Assembly: GCF_038502225.1 (NCBI RefSeq) | Contig: NC_091292.1 | Span: 52,012,277-52,076,276 of the forward strand | Source of the DNA: Cherax quadricarinatus | Taxonomy: Eukaryota; Arthropoda; Malacostraca; Decapoda; Parastacidae | Direction: 5' to 3' | Length of the DNA stretch: 64,000 nt | Shown here: positions 54,086 through 64,000 of the stretch, one piece after another | How positions within the stretch are numbered: position 1 is the first letter of the stretch | Layout of the letters: each line of letters opens with the position of its first letter | Notes under the pieces: generated by a model | Told to the model about the DNA's origin: nothing | What the model saw: only the letters and a program-made list of their open reading frames with translations | The model's database searches: none | Made by a program: the position numbers and the translations under genes

Positions 54086-56296
54086 ATCATACCTAAAGCT
54101 TCACAGAAATACACAACATGAAAAGCGGATTCCTCTGCCCCGCACGCCGAACAACCCCGGTCCTCCTCCAAACGCAGATTATACAACACTGCCCCGGACG
54201 GCAGGATTCCATGCAAAAATTTAAAAACCACTTCCCGTACTTGAGGAAGGAGACGCAACTGTTGGACCCACCTCCATATATCACTCCACGCGTACATGGG
54301 GTGCACCACGACTCTCTCCATGCCCGCCCTTCCCAAAGTACATAATTTAACACTCCGCAAGTCTCCCATGCGCAATAACACGCCGTCTCGCACCTAATTA
54401 AACCCCTCCCTCCCCACCACCTGCGCAGGTCGCGATACATTTCAGTTAACCCACCATGCATCCCACCCAGTCAGAGAAAACGACGCTTCAAGTAACACGC
54501 TATGACACAAGCCTCTAGACTCTAGAGGAATGAGACCTAACCCTCCCTGATGCATTGGTGTCTCTACCACCGCTCTTGTGAGCCAATCGCACCCCGAGCC
54601 CCACAAAAATCTATAAACTCTATGCAAAAGACGTTTGACGTCCCCCTGCAACAGAGGATACAGCGCAGCAACATGCCATACTTTAAGATAAGAGATAAGA
54701 TTTCGTTCGGATTTTTAACCCCGGAGGGTTAGCCACCCAGGATAACCCAAGAAAGTCAGTGAGTCATCGAGGACTGTCTAACTTATTTCCATTGGGGTCC
54801 TTAATCTTGTCCCTTAGGATGCGACCCACACCAGCCGACTAACACCCAGGTACCTATTTGCTGCTAGGTGAACAGGACAACAGGTGTAAGGAAACGTGTC
54901 GAAATGTTTCCACCCGCCGGGAATCGAACCCGGGCCCTCCGTGTGTGAAGCGGGAGCTTTAGCCACCAGGCCACCGGACCACCACCCTCTGGTGCAGGGT
55001 TAAATGTCGCTGCCGTAGACTATTTAAACACCGCAAAACACTATGTACCACCCTCCCCGAATTACATGCCCTCGTCTGATCAACCTCTCGCATATACTGA
55101 ATACTACATATAGTGATACGATCAACCACTGTCCACGTCTCTGTACCCACCCCATCTCCCACCCACTCTCCCAACTCCATAATCTTCGATTTTTCTCTAT
55201 TAACACACATCCCCGTAGCCTTACCAAATACATCAACAAGTCTCCCAACAAAACCCAATTGCTCCCTCGTACGTAATAGCACAGTAGTATCATCTACATA
55301 ACCTACAAGGGCCGGTCGACCACTACTCGAACCCCATGACGAATCTATTCACCGCCCACAAACAGCCCAGTAAAAAGGGTCCTGCATACAAGCAAAAAGC
55401 ATTTGAGACATGGGGCATCCCTGTCGTATGCCCCTGTTCAAGTGGACAAAGACACCTAACTTCCCATTAATTTGTACTTTAAAACCAGCACCATTGTACA
55501 AAGAACGGGCCCACATGACGACCTCATTTCCAAAACCCTGCCATCTCATGAACTTCCACATCACCTCCCTTTCCACACTATCAAAAGCAGCTTGCCAGTC
55601 TAAAGCCAAAACACCACCCCCGCCCCTCGTTCCGCATTCCTTGACAAACTCCCTGATATTCCCATGACCATCATACATCGACCTACCCAGCACCCCAAAC
55701 TGACCCTTATGGATCACTTTAGCAAACACCTTTTTAATCCTATTCATTAAAATTTTTGCATATAATTTATAGTCACTACACATTAACGATATGGGTCGAT
55801 AATCCTTAATCGCTATGGGTACGTCACATTTTCTAACACCAAAAGCGCCTTACGCTGAGACAAACCTAACACCCCCCTCCTTCATCGCATTGAGTAAACA
55901 AACCATAAAAGTCTGTATTACCTCCCAATGTTGGATATAAAATTAACACAGGATGCCATCAATGCCTGGCGCCTTACCCTTGCTCATTCCCTGCAATGCC
56001 TCCCACACCTCTGCCTCAGTTATAGGCCTGCCCATGAGAAAGCGATCATGATCATTCAACTCGCATCGTACACCCTGCCCCAATTCCTGTATCGCATTCT
56101 CACTCACTTCTTTACTTTGCATTTGGAGCTTACACCATGTATCGACATAAAAACTTATTCCTTCAGTTGTTGTTAAGACCTGTCCCTCACTATACCCGTC
56201 AATTCCATCCTGCACCACTAAACTCACAATTTCAGTCGCCTTTTGCCTTTGTGCCTGACTACGTAAGATGCAAGTAGACGGCTTATCACCCCACAA
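54086..56296 (-). pseudogene. Reverse transcriptase and zf-RVT region of the L1/Tx1-like LINE
   Basis: Read from high to low coordinates: GKAPGIDGIL (55943-56296); a gap with frame changes; then GGVLALDWQAAFDSVEREVM (motif A) and R-G-I-R-Q-G-C-P-M-S (motif B) in 55349-55783; an in-frame TGA; then GYVDDTTVLLRTREQLGF (motif C, catalytic YVDD intact). The thumb (HLTLHQRVVV) is cut by the SINE. It continues VKRLLHRVYRFLWGSG, then FLHGILPSGAVLYNLRLEED and the zinc-finger-like C-x-x-C..H..C end. Several stops and frame changes make it dead although the polymerase active site survives. Confidence 0.8.
54684..54980 (-). mobile_element. tRNA-derived SINE (family S), copy 3, inside the LINE reverse transcriptase
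   Basis: The reverse complement matches 13656-13957 nearly base for base: head CCGGTGGCCTGGTGGCTAAA, B box GGTTCGATTCC, GGTACCTGGGTGTTAGTCGG, tail ATCTTATCTCTTATCTTA. Confidence 0.88.
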
Positions 56297-57312
56297 ACCT
56301 CCTCCACCCCACTCGAAATACGCGCTCCATCAAAAACCTTATTTTTCAGTACCTGGATTTGTTCCTTAAGATCGTCAATCTCGTCCACTGGGTAAATTCC
56401 AGACACCTCTCCCTGTGCATAACAATACCATAAAGAACCCTCCAGGTACCTCAGACAACCATACCGCAAGCGAGAGGCCTCCTTACCCCGATGCACATAA
56501 AAATCCTTAATTCGAGGCTTCACACCCTCATCCCATTGTCGCACTAAATCCCATCCTTCCCAGGAGTCTACTCCCATAGACGCCCATAAGTCTGTGAATA
56601 GTGTCCTATCATCCGCACTTTGTAGCAGTCGCGTATTTAACTTCCAATAACCCTTAAAACAGTCAAGCTCCACAGGATCTCCGCGACAACGGTCGGAGAA
56701 ATAGACGTTTAACACGCACACATTGATTATGACCACCCGCCGAGACACATACACCCTATCTAAGCACGCTGCATAGCCCCTACGCATGAAAGTATGCTCA
56801 ATCCCCAAGTCACGTCTTCCACTTACATCCACCAACCCCAGCCCAGACAACAAATCACCCAAAATAAGCAAACAAAAATCCGTCCCCCTCAGCTCAACGT
56901 CTTTAAGGTGCACCACACAGTTCCAGTCACCACCAACCACTGTAATATCCGGCAGGGACCTCAAATAGTACACTAGAACATCTCTAACAAAAGTATTTTT
57001 AATATTAACATCATGTTCGGCTAGCCCATATACTCCTATGAAACCAACCATTCTATTACCCCAATCTCCCATGACTTGCACCACCCGACCCTCCCCCCCT
57101 TCCTCCCAATGTTTCATCACAAACGGGCTGGTCACTTTTATCAACACAGCCACTCCACCTTTCAGACGTCTTGAGTGAGTCATGTAAACATCATAACCAT
57201 CTACCTCAAACAAACTTCCTACTTTATGGTTATGTTCTTGCAAAAAAAAAACATCCACTGCAAAGCGATTCAACCACTCATGTACCTGCACACACTTTCT
57301 GAGATTTTTCAA
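56224..57312 (-). pseudogene. APE-type endonuclease of the L1/Tx1-like LINE
   Basis: 362 codons open. VDVFFLQEHNHKVGSLF holds the catalytic Glu. TVVGGDWNCVVHL is the Asp/Asn box. ACLDRVYVSRRVVII matches the D-R-x-x-V region. The final catalytic SDH box reads Ser-Asp-Arg (NVYFSDRCRGD), so the His is replaced, which should reduce nicking. A Cys-containing linker leads toward RT. The Met at 57312 may not be the true ORF2 start. Confidence 0.75.
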
Positions 57313-57329
57313 ACCATTAACATTAATAG

Positions 57330-58598
57330 TTACACACCTAACTTTGCCAAAGGTGGCTTTCCTCTATGGGCCACCACACCCTTTTTCTCTTTGCGTTGGC
57401 AAGCACCTAAGGCACCGCCCATGCCTTTGGCATTCTCCATGATATTACCTGCTGTCCTTGACCCTTGCGACCCCCTACCCGTGATTTCCGACCATGTCTT
57501 CTTCCCTGAACGTTGTCCACGGGTCAAGACGTCGTCGGAGTCGGACGGGGTAGCTGCACGCTTCCTAGAAACAGCATCCTCAGCTATGTCAGTACCTAAG
57601 GTGTTCTCCTTGTGAATGTCTACCACAACAGTATGAACTCTCGGACCCTCCACATCTCGCACATTAACTAACTGATCAACATCATCCAGACGTACTCTCT
57701 CCTCACCTGAACACTTCAACAAAGGCACACACGGCACAGAATCATACTCATGCAACGCTAAAAGGTCGCTCAATGTAGATACAATATTAGCCTCTATGTC
57801 ATCCGCCTCTCTTGCTAGAGGGATCTCACTTCTCACTTGCTCCACCTCATCATGGGAGACAGTCCCAGGTAGAGTCACACAAGATGACTCTATGAGCATG
57901 GCCCGATCAACCTCAGCACTCCACGATGTCAGGCGCGGCAAGTCCTCGACGACTTCGTCTTCCGGAGTCTGACGGGGAACCTCACCGTCCAGACGACGAC
58001 CACGTCCCGAAGGCGGCTGGTGCTGAACACATTGTGCCGCAATGTGATCCAAAGTGCCGCAGAGGCAGCAAGTTCGTCTCTGTCCAGGATACGTAATGTA
58101 CACCTGGGAACGAAATTCCTCCAGGTGTACGTATGAAGGAATTGGCTGGTGTAGGGACATTTTCAAAGTGAAGGACCCCTCTTGAAGACCAGCATAGAAG
58201 CCGTCAGACCGCCGACCCATAGTAACCTGGTGGATCTTCCCATAACGTTCGAAAGCGTCACGTATGTCGACTTCATTGGCCTCAAAAGGCACGTTTCACA
58301 CACATACCCATGTATAGAATCGTGAAACGTCGTGCAACTTAACAGTGACTGCTGGGGTGACTTGCTTGCTTACATCCTGGTACTGACTGACAATCTGCTC
58401 ATAGGTCTGAGTATCACAAAACTTGACGAAAATCCGGGAAAGTTCATTCAAGGCGACGCCACACAGGGATTCACGCTGGATGCCATATATATCACGAACG
58501 ATCGCTGGCACTAACACATTAATTGATGCGCTGGTGATTGTGCCCCGTATTAGTTCAATACAAACAGTATGAACTCTCTGTCGAAAGCTAGTCGCCAT
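57330..58598 (-). pseudogene. ORF1 of the L1/Tx1-like LINE with one nonsense codon
   Basis: ATG at 58598. The frame reads 100 codons to a TGA at 58296-58298 and then goes on in the same frame to 57330. The second ORF1 copy (1-643) has CGA (Arg) where this one has TGA, so the break is a single C-to-T change. An RRM-like region spans the break. The zinc knuckle is CCLCGTLDHIAAQC, followed by a Gly/Arg/Pro-rich stretch and an acidic, low-complexity C-terminus ending in basic residues. An RNA-binding role is inferred from the family. Confidence 0.82.
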
Positions 58599-58873
58599 TG
58601 TTGTTGATGTATCAAAAGCTCCTACACCAGGTGTCGGGACTGAGCAGAAACAGCTGACAAACGCTCAGCACAAAGTCGGAGCAGAGAAATGACATGCAGC
58701 CTTATTAATGAATGTAGGCAAGTGGTTTTAAACCACCTTCAAGAATAACATTGCATCTGTGGACCAATCTACTCTGTGTCATTATTTTATATATTTCAAA
58801 CCCCATTCAAAAACAAATATACGAAAATTTTACTCGCAAAAGACAGAACTAAACAATAGGTCATAAATACGCC

Positions 58874-59019
<146 letters not shown>

Positions 59020-59229
59020 AAACAACCACTCTGAAAAAATAGAGAAATTCCAAGCGCTTTCGTGACTACTCACATTATCAAGGAACTATGAAAGTAAAGC
59101 ATTCAAGGAAGCTATATAAGGGGTCAGGCCAGCACCTCACTATCAGATCCCACAACGGTTAAACACCTGACGCGCACCGACCCAACTTGGATAGGTCCTT
59201 TGCACAACTCACCCCACAAACTATTCTAC

Positions 59230-59420
59230 CCAAGAAAATTTAAAAATTATTTGTCCAGTGTATTATTAAATTCTTCCTAAATTCTATTAATTATAAATGG
59301 ATCTAATTTATATAAACCAAAGGAAATATTCATATTATTGTCAAAACTGCTTTTTATGAAACAAGATTCAATTATATTCCTGTCGACCATGAACTTGCTT
59401 GATACTACTTTCTCAAGTTG
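59230..59420 (-). pseudogene. C-terminus of a Penelope-like GIY-YIG endonuclease
   Basis: Minus-strand reading V-D-R-N-I-I-E-S-C-F-I-K and NNMNISFGLYKLDPFIINRI followed by a stop. The R-x-I-x-E-S block and the closing N-x-S-x-G-L-Y-K-L-D-P block are the end of PLE GIY-YIG domains as I know them. It is 5'-truncated and has one frame disturbance, enough to link the flanking structured ends to PLEs. Confidence 0.65.
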
Positions 59421-59515
59421 GGTCGGCGCGCGTTAGGTGTTTAACCGTTGTGGGATCTGATAGTGAGGTGTTGGCCTGACCCCTTATATAGCTTCCTTGT
59501 ATGCTTTACTTTCAT

Positions 59516-59557
59516 AGTTCCTTGATAATGTGAGTAGTCACGAAAGCGCTTGGAATT
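59516..59557 (+). ncRNA. Hammerhead-like motif (family j)
   Basis: Stem I GTTCC/GGAAT, core TTGATAA, extra T, stem II GTGA/TCAC with loop GTAG, GAA, self-complementary AGCGCT, T. The antisense duplicate at about 59052-59093 has the same fold on the minus strand. The core lacks G8, so probably inactive. Confidence 0.6.
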
Positions 59558-59620
59558 TCTCTATTTTTTCAGAGTGGTTGTTTTGCATATTCCGAAATCA
59601 CCTGTTTACTGTGATCTTAT

Positions 59621-59623
<3 letters not shown>

Positions 59624-59704
<81 letters not shown>
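59624..59704. repeat. (TA)n microsatellite
   Basis: Pure TA, following TGTGATCTTATTGCATA as the tract at 39904 does. Confidence 0.97.
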
Positions 59705-59705
<1 letters not shown>

Positions 59706-59834
59706 CTGTGCCCTTTCCACAGGGCTTCCCTTGCCACCATAAAGCATCACCCAACTTGAACAGAAAAATCACTAGGCCCTTGACATAGGACTAAAAACAT
59801 TATCCCACTTGTAAGAAGTCCCACACTCCTTCGG

Positions 59835-59940
59835 GAGCCAGTGACGAGTCAGCCAGTGACGAGTCAGCCAGTGACGAGTCAGCCAGTGACGAGTCAGCCA
59901 GTGACGAGTCAGCCAGTGACGAGTCAGCCAGTGACGAGTC
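59835..59940. repeat. 15-bp minisatellite
   Basis: Seven perfect tandem units AGCCAGTGACGAGTC. It could encode a pentapeptide repeat on either strand, but nothing supports translation. Confidence 0.95.
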
Positions 59941-60084
59941 TTCATGTGGAAAAGACTCATGCCAAGACTTCATCCCTAACGAATATATTATCCTCATTAT
60001 CCTGTTTGAAACGTGATCGTTATTTTATTACATTTTCAACAATTATATATTTTTCAACATTGTATATAGCATATTGTATATTTG

Positions 60085-60330
60085 TCTAGTCATTGTATAG
60101 CATTTGGTCTAGCATCGACATTGTATATTTGGTCTAGCATCAACATTGTATATTTGGTCTAGCATTAACATTGTATATTTGGTCTAGCATCGACATTGTA
60201 TATTTGGTCTAGCATCAACATTGTATATTTGGTCTGGCATCAACATCGTATATTTGGTCTAGCATCAACATTGTATATTTGGTCTGGCATCAACATTGTA
60301 TATTTGGTCTGCTATCAATATTGTTTATTT
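60085..60330. repeat. 25-bp minisatellite, left block
   Basis: About nine units of TATTTGGTCTAGCATCAACATTGTA at exact 25-bp spacing (GGTCT at 60131, 60156, 60181, 60206, 60231, 60256 and 60281). An inverted block of the same unit lies at 60880-60985. Confidence 0.93.
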
Positions 60331-60335
60331 GTTTC

Positions 60336-60866
60336 AGATTCTTGCGACATCTTTGTCACGAGAAAGCAAATGACTCCTGACAACTTGCGGAAATGAACAC
60401 GAAAGCATCCACTTAAAACATCTTTTGAAGAATTAGACACATTTGCAATATCTGGTGATCTTTATTTGTAGACATTTCACTATCCAGTGTCTTTATTAAT
60501 TCAATACAAGAACATAATGTGAATAATGTAGAACTATATTTAAAAGATGAGGTAATCAGTCCCTCAGCCTTTGAGTTGATGAAGAGCACCGTAATCGTGA
60601 GGAGTCTGTAGACTCTACACCAACTCAAAGGCTGAGAGACTGATTACCTCATTTTTTAAATATAGTTCTACATTATTCACATTATGTTCTTGTATTGTAT
60701 TAATAAAGACACTAGATGGTGAAACGTCTACAAATAAAGATCACCAGATATTGCAAATGTGTCTGATTCTTCAAAAGATGTTTTAATTGGATGCTCTCGT
60801 GTTCATTTCCGCAAGTTGTCAGGAGTCATTTGCTTTCTCATGACAATGATGTCGCAAGAATCTGAA
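60336..60866. repeat. Large palindrome of two inverted PLE-type ends (family d)
   Basis: Arms 60336-60583 and 60618-60866 are inverted copies of each other with a few percent mismatch around a roughly 34-bp spacer. They share CTTGCGACAT, ACTTGCGGAAATGAACAC, TTGCAATATCTGGTGATC and GAGGTAATCAGTC. The 25-bp minisatellite flanks both arms in opposite orientation, so symmetry extends to about 900 bp. Confidence 0.85.
60695..60733 (+). ncRNA. Hammerhead-like motif (family d)
   Basis: Stem I TTGTA/TACAA (five pairs), core TTAATAA, extra A, stem II GACA/TGGT (one mismatch), GAA, ACGT, C. Core eroded, helices mostly kept. An antisense duplicate lies in the left palindrome arm at about 60470-60505. 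Confidence 0.5.
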
Positions 60867-60879
60867 ACAAATAACCAAT

Positions 60880-60985
60880 ATTGATGTCAGACCAATTATA
60901 TAATGTTGATGCCAGGTCAAATATACAATGTTGATGCCAAGCCAAATATACAGTGCTGATGCCAGACCAAATATAAAATTATTGA
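60880..60985. repeat. 25-bp minisatellite, inverted right block
   Basis: About four units of the reverse complement (ACAATGTTGATGCCAGACCA), more diverged than the left block. Confidence 0.8.
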
Positions 60986-61016
60986 AAATGGTATAAAATA
61001 CCGACAAGTTGAAGAT

Positions 61017-61150
61017 TAAGACACATGTGCAACAGTTGGGTATTTTTTATTGATTAAACGTTTCGCTTATACATCGATAAAACATTTCGCCTACACAGTA
61101 GGCGAAACGTTTTATCAATAAACATACCCAACTGATGCATTTGTGACCTA
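61017..61150. mobile_element. Small inverted pair of hammerhead-like tails (family f)
   Basis: ACACATGTGCAACAGTTGGG inverts against CCCAACTGATGCATTTGTG. The right half has CCTACACAGTAGGCGAAACG (stem II, GAAA, ACG), as in 23533-23571. The left half is eroded. Confidence 0.6.
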
Positions 61151-61529
61151 ATTTTAAATATACACTGTTGATGCCAGACCAAATACATAGTGGTAACACA
61201 ATGAAAATTGGTTAATCTGATATTATACAACTATCAGTTCCTTGTTCTGAATAAATTTCTTTAAGAAACGGTATATAGGTAAATATTTCAAGATCTCATC
61301 CTGGCATTTCAACATTCTTAATGTCAAATAATTCTCGAAAACAGTAAAAACTTTATCCAGAAGGAATCATAATGAAAGTCTATGCGGTGACATTTACTAA
61401 ACATCTATAATAGTCTCAATTCCGAAGCAGCACATTAACTTTTAAAGAAAGGAGTGCATTTTTAACTTCACGCTGATGAGCACCTGTTAACGTGCTCTCA
61501 AAGTGTGTATGAACCTGTCCTCAACCGTG
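61151..61529. other. No gene recognised
   Basis: Begins with one more unit of the 25-bp minisatellite (GTTGATGCCAGACCAAATAC). The rest is AT-rich without signal. Confidence 0.35.
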
Positions 61530-61830
61530 GGCAGGGAACTGATAGCGCATTCAGCTCACACTGTGGTCCGAGGGTCGATCCTCGGTTCGGCTGGAAACAT
61601 TAGAACCTGTTTCCTTAAGATACCTGCTGTCCAGTGTTCAACTATCAAAATGGGTACCTGGGTGTTAGTCGACTGGTGTGGGTCGCATTCTGGGACAAAA
61701 TTGACCTAATTTTCCCGAAATGCTCTGAATGACAAGGGGCTTTCCATACAGTATGTCACTGATATCAGCTAGGCTTGTATACCATATACATGTACTTGTG
61801 GAAATAAAGATTATTATTGTTATTGTAGTA
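61530..61830 (+). mobile_element. Second tRNA-headed SINE family sharing the S central domain
   Basis: Head with A-box-like CTGATAGCGC and B box GGTCGATCC. The central domain GGTACCTGGGTGTTAGTCGA and CTGGTGTGGGTCGCAT is identical to S. The 3' part is different (TGAATGACAAGGGGCTTTCC) and the tail is GGAAATAAAGATTATTATTG. A composite built from a shared core with another head and tail. Confidence 0.75.
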
Positions 61831-61849
61831 GTGGTTGGGTGCTAAAAGG

Positions 61850-62040
61850 AGATATAAATAAGGTTCTGGGGATATCCCTTCAAGAAAAAACTCGAAATAA
61901 TGTATTCAAATTGGATAAGTTTAGATTTAGAAAGAATATAGGAAAGTACTGATTTGGAAATAGAGTAGTCGATGCGTGGAACGATCTGTCTAGTAGGGTT
62001 AATGAAGCTAAAACCTTAGCTTCAAATATAGGTTAGATAT
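61850..62040 (+). pseudogene. LINE reverse-transcriptase C-terminal fragment
   Basis: F-R-x-R-x-x-G-K-Y-W-F-G-N-R-V-V-D-A-W-N-D-L can be read across a stop and a frame disturbance, the CR1/L2-type C-terminus also seen at 3810-4115. Confidence 0.55.
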
Positions 62041-62440
62041 ATACTATATATGTGAGGAGGGGTGGATTTGAATGGGCCTTGCACTTGAGTTAATATGGTT
62101 ATTAAAGTTTATTCCATGGGTAACATATATAATACAATGGGTAAATATATATAGCGCAGGTACTGTACTTGTCCAGTCTTTGGACGAAGACCTACTTACA
62201 CTAGTGGATGGTTCCACTGTGATCCCGCTTCCTCCTGCTTCCACTCACCTGACTACAGTATATAAAACACTTTTACGGCTATATGCTGTACTTTCTAGAA
62301 TGAGTTGGATATTGGACATCTACGTAACGTTCTTCACGTCTACAACTAACCCACCCCTTCGGGTATGACCTACTTCCACTGAGGACTCCCGCCTACCAGT
62401 GACTATGCCCTTGTATGCTGCCCGTCCCTTTGCATCTGAT
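62041..62440. other. No gene recognised; probably PLE-type upstream sequence
   Basis: No frame of a known family. It leads into the family e tail at 62546, so part of it is probably that element's 3' region. Confidence 0.3.
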
Positions 62441-62545
62441 TTTAGCATATAAGCACCAGCCTTCTTACCTGTGCGCCAGAATCTTCACGACTACGGTGAT
62501 CTTCTTTTGTATATAGTTCTCCTATCTTCAAATTCTGTCCTAGAA

Positions 62546-62586
62546 TTTGTATTGATAAAGCCAATGGATGTCGAAACGTCCACATA
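62546..62586 (+). ncRNA. Hammerhead-like motif (family e)
   Basis: TTGTA, core TTGATAA, extra A, stem II GCCA/TGTC (one mismatch), GAA, ACGT, C, CACAT. Followed by ATAAAGATACCCAGATGTTG and CACGTGTCTTAATT, the standard tail. Core lacks C3 and G8. Confidence 0.5.
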
Positions 62587-62779
62587 AAGATACCCAGATG
62601 TTGCACGTGTCTTAATTTTCATGTATAAAGCTGTAATATAACCTTTGAACTTTTGTTGCTTTCACATCTTGATATAAATCACAATAATCTATTTGCCTTA
62701 TTACGCACGTTTAGGTATTGCTGTCTTGGTTTAAGGTTGCTTCTTACCATAATCCCCAAGTCCTTTACGCATTCTGTAC

Positions 62780-63000
62780 GGATAAGTTCACATTATTAAG
62801 CTGGTAAGTGCTATGGTTACGAACATTCTCAAGCTTAAAACTTTGCACTTATCTACATTGAACTGCATCTCCCAATTTTCTGACCGCAAATTGAGTTTGT
62901 CTAAATCCTCCTGAAGTTCCGTGACATCTACGTTTGAATCGAATATCCTACATATTTTCGTGTCATCAGCTAATTTGCTCATATCACTACTAATTCCCTG
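62780..63000 (-). pseudogene. LINE reverse-transcriptase fragment (ADD box)
   Basis: Minus-strand reading MSKLADDTKICRIFDSNVDV, then LQEDLDKLNLRSENWEMQFN and V-D-K-C-K-V-L. This is the catalytic F/L-A-D-D motif and downstream block of CR1/L2-type RT. Only about 65 codons remain. Confidence 0.7.
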
Positions 63001-63024
63001 GAAATATAAACACTTCAGCAGAAA

Positions 63025-63125
63025 AAGGGCAGGTGCAGTTCAATGTAGATAAATGCAAGGTTCTGAAGCTCGGGAGTGTCTATAACCCTAGCACTTATAA
63101 GTTAAATAATGTAGAACTTAGCCAT
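63025..63125 (+). pseudogene. LINE reverse-transcriptase fragment, opposite orientation
   Basis: Q-F-N-V-D-K-C-K-V-L-K-L-G-S and YNPSTYKLNNVELSH on the plus strand repeat and extend the QFNVDKCKVL block of the neighbouring minus-strand piece. Two pieces of one LINE family meet head to head. Confidence 0.6.
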
Positions 63126-63194
63126 TGGCCAGTGGTGACCTGTACTTAACTCTGTGAAGAAGTGTCTTGTGTGCTCTCCGTGGACTGAACCAAG

Positions 63195-64000
63195 ATGCCA
63201 TCCATCGAGCAACTTTACCAACAGCTTAAGGAAGAATTGAGAGCAGCGAAGATGGAGATACGGCGATTGACTGAGGAAAACAAGAGGATTCGTAGTAGTC
63301 CTCCTGTTTTGAGTCCTCAGGTCAAGAAGGGAACGTGGTCAGTGGCTGGACAGCATGGAACGAAGTTGACGATCAAGAAGAATGAAAAGACAGAAACGAT
63401 GAAGAAGAGACTGCTGTGGAAACATCTAATGCATTCTCCGTGCTACCCGACGAATGTGAGTCGACTACTGGGAACGTCACGACGAACGACACCAAGGATT
63501 GTAGGAATATTGTTGTTGTTGGGGATAGCCAGGTTAGATACATGGATAGGGCATTCTACTTGAAGGACAGGAGTAGGAGACAGAGGGTTTGCTTTCCTGG
63601 GGCTGGGATGGAGGACATTGTTAGCCGGCTTGACAACATCATGAACAGTAATGGGATCAATCCTATTATTTGCCTCAGTGCTGGAGGCAATGATGTAGGC
63701 AAGCGTAGAAGTGAGGATTTAGTTAGAAAGTTCAGGACAGACATAATTAAGAAGAAGGGGGGCGCCCTGTTATGTGGCATTTTGCCAAGAAGAGGTGTTG
63801 GTAATGAATGGTTGTCCAGAGCAATTGGCATTAATTGTTGGCTGGATAAACACTGTAAGGATAATGCAGTACCATTCATTGACAACTGGGACAACTTCTA
63901 TGGCCGAAATGACATGTATGCCAGGGATAGGGTTCACTTATCCAGGGCAGGTGTGGGTTTTCTTGCTAACTCAGTTGAGGAGGTTGTTAGGACTTTAAAC
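63195..64000 (+). pseudogene. CR1-type LINE ORF1 with coiled coil and SGNH-hydrolase domain, runs off the right edge
   Basis: ATG at 63195 (MPSIEQLYQQLKEELRAAKM) starts a coiled coil. A frameshift at about 63385-63400 moves the rest into the frame open to base 64000. The second part is an SGNH/GDSL esterase-like domain: the catalytic Ser in VVVGDSQVRYMDR (63521-63529), block III Gly-Gly-Asn-Asp (63683-63694), and the Asp and His in RDRVHLSRAG (63926-63928, 63935-63937). ORF1 proteins of this type are known from CR1-like LINEs and are thought to bind RNA or membranes. All catalytic residues are present, so the frameshift is the only visible damage. Confidence 0.8.

Larger units (their letters stand above)
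52330..58690 (-). mobile_element. L1/Tx1-like LINE with ORF1 and ORF2, interrupted by two insertions
   Basis: Minus-strand order: ORF1 (57330-58598), endonuclease (56224-57312), reverse transcriptase (54086-56296) and C-terminal region split by a retroposon (52644-54074), ending about 52330. A SINE sits at 54684-54980. Removing insertions gives about 4.6 kb. ORF1 with RRM and CCHC, an APE endonuclease and a C-terminal zf-RVT block (C-S-A-C-G-A-E-E-S-A-F-H-V) point to the L1/Tx1 side of the LINE tree. The clade name is inference. Confidence 0.85.

Noticed and set aside
59772..59997. Pentapeptide-repeat protein (HWLTR)
   Set aside because: Produced by seven perfect 15-bp DNA units; no start context, splice sites or conservation.

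Overview
The window is an invertebrate nuclear sequence packed with mobile elements. It is most likely from a decapod crustacean of the crayfish or lobster type. The evidence is kilobase-scale (TA)n tracts, tRNA-headed SINEs, Penelope-like elements (PLEs), several LINE clades and nested Ty3/gypsy elements, with very little single-copy coding sequence. The taxon is an inference from repeat style, not from a marker gene. No rRNA gene, bona fide tRNA gene, operon or CRISPR array was seen.

Layout. 1-643: the ORF1 of a LINE, running off the left edge on the minus strand. 1190-1700: a decayed multi-copy protein fragment. 2618-3451: probable last exon of a host membrane protein on the plus strand. 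3810-5775: LINE tails. 5977-23736: a nest of LTR retrotransposons. The host element G1 (plus) was invaded by G2 (8648-16005, plus, integrase upstream of reverse transcriptase as in Gmr1-type gypsy elements), by G4 (16484-20681, minus), by a tandem hammerhead-like unit (7601-8108), and by a 168-bp unit inside its 3' LTR. 24.2-29.9 kb: remnants of a LINE gag, a SINE, a PLE reverse transcriptase and a Tigger transposase. 30063-38773: G3, a minus-strand sister of G1, split by an RTE-like LINE whose 874-residue frame is intact. 39-48.5 kb: the intron of a host gene on the minus strand. Two coding exons are recognisable (48430-48490, a signal peptide; 38991-39091) and their phases match. The intron is filled with (TA)n, a Tigger remnant and repeats. 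52.3-58.7 kb: an L1/Tx1-like LINE (minus) carrying a SINE and a retroposon that itself carries a solo LTR. 58.9-61.2 kb: PLE pieces, (TA)n tracts, minisatellites and a roughly 530-bp palindrome. 61.5-64 kb: another SINE, LINE pieces and a CR1-type ORF1 with an SGNH-hydrolase domain running off the right edge.

The most interesting signal is RNA structure. At least nine sites from several sequence families share one design: stem I, a seven-base core near CUGANGA, a stem II hairpin, GAAA, a self-complementary stem III (ACGU or AGCGCU), then the other half of stem I. All three helices vary between families while keeping pairing. The design matches the hammerhead ribozymes known from PLEs and from small non-autonomous retrozymes, with one consistent deviation: an extra unpaired base before stem II. 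Here one copy lies just downstream of a PLE endonuclease C-terminus, one pair forms a tandem dimer, and one lies in a complete 168-bp insertion.

Almost every transposon protein is broken by stops, frameshifts or insertions. The exceptions are the ORF1 at 1-643, the RTE-like frame and the G4 integrase. All calls come from reading sequence and translations by eye; no database search was run.
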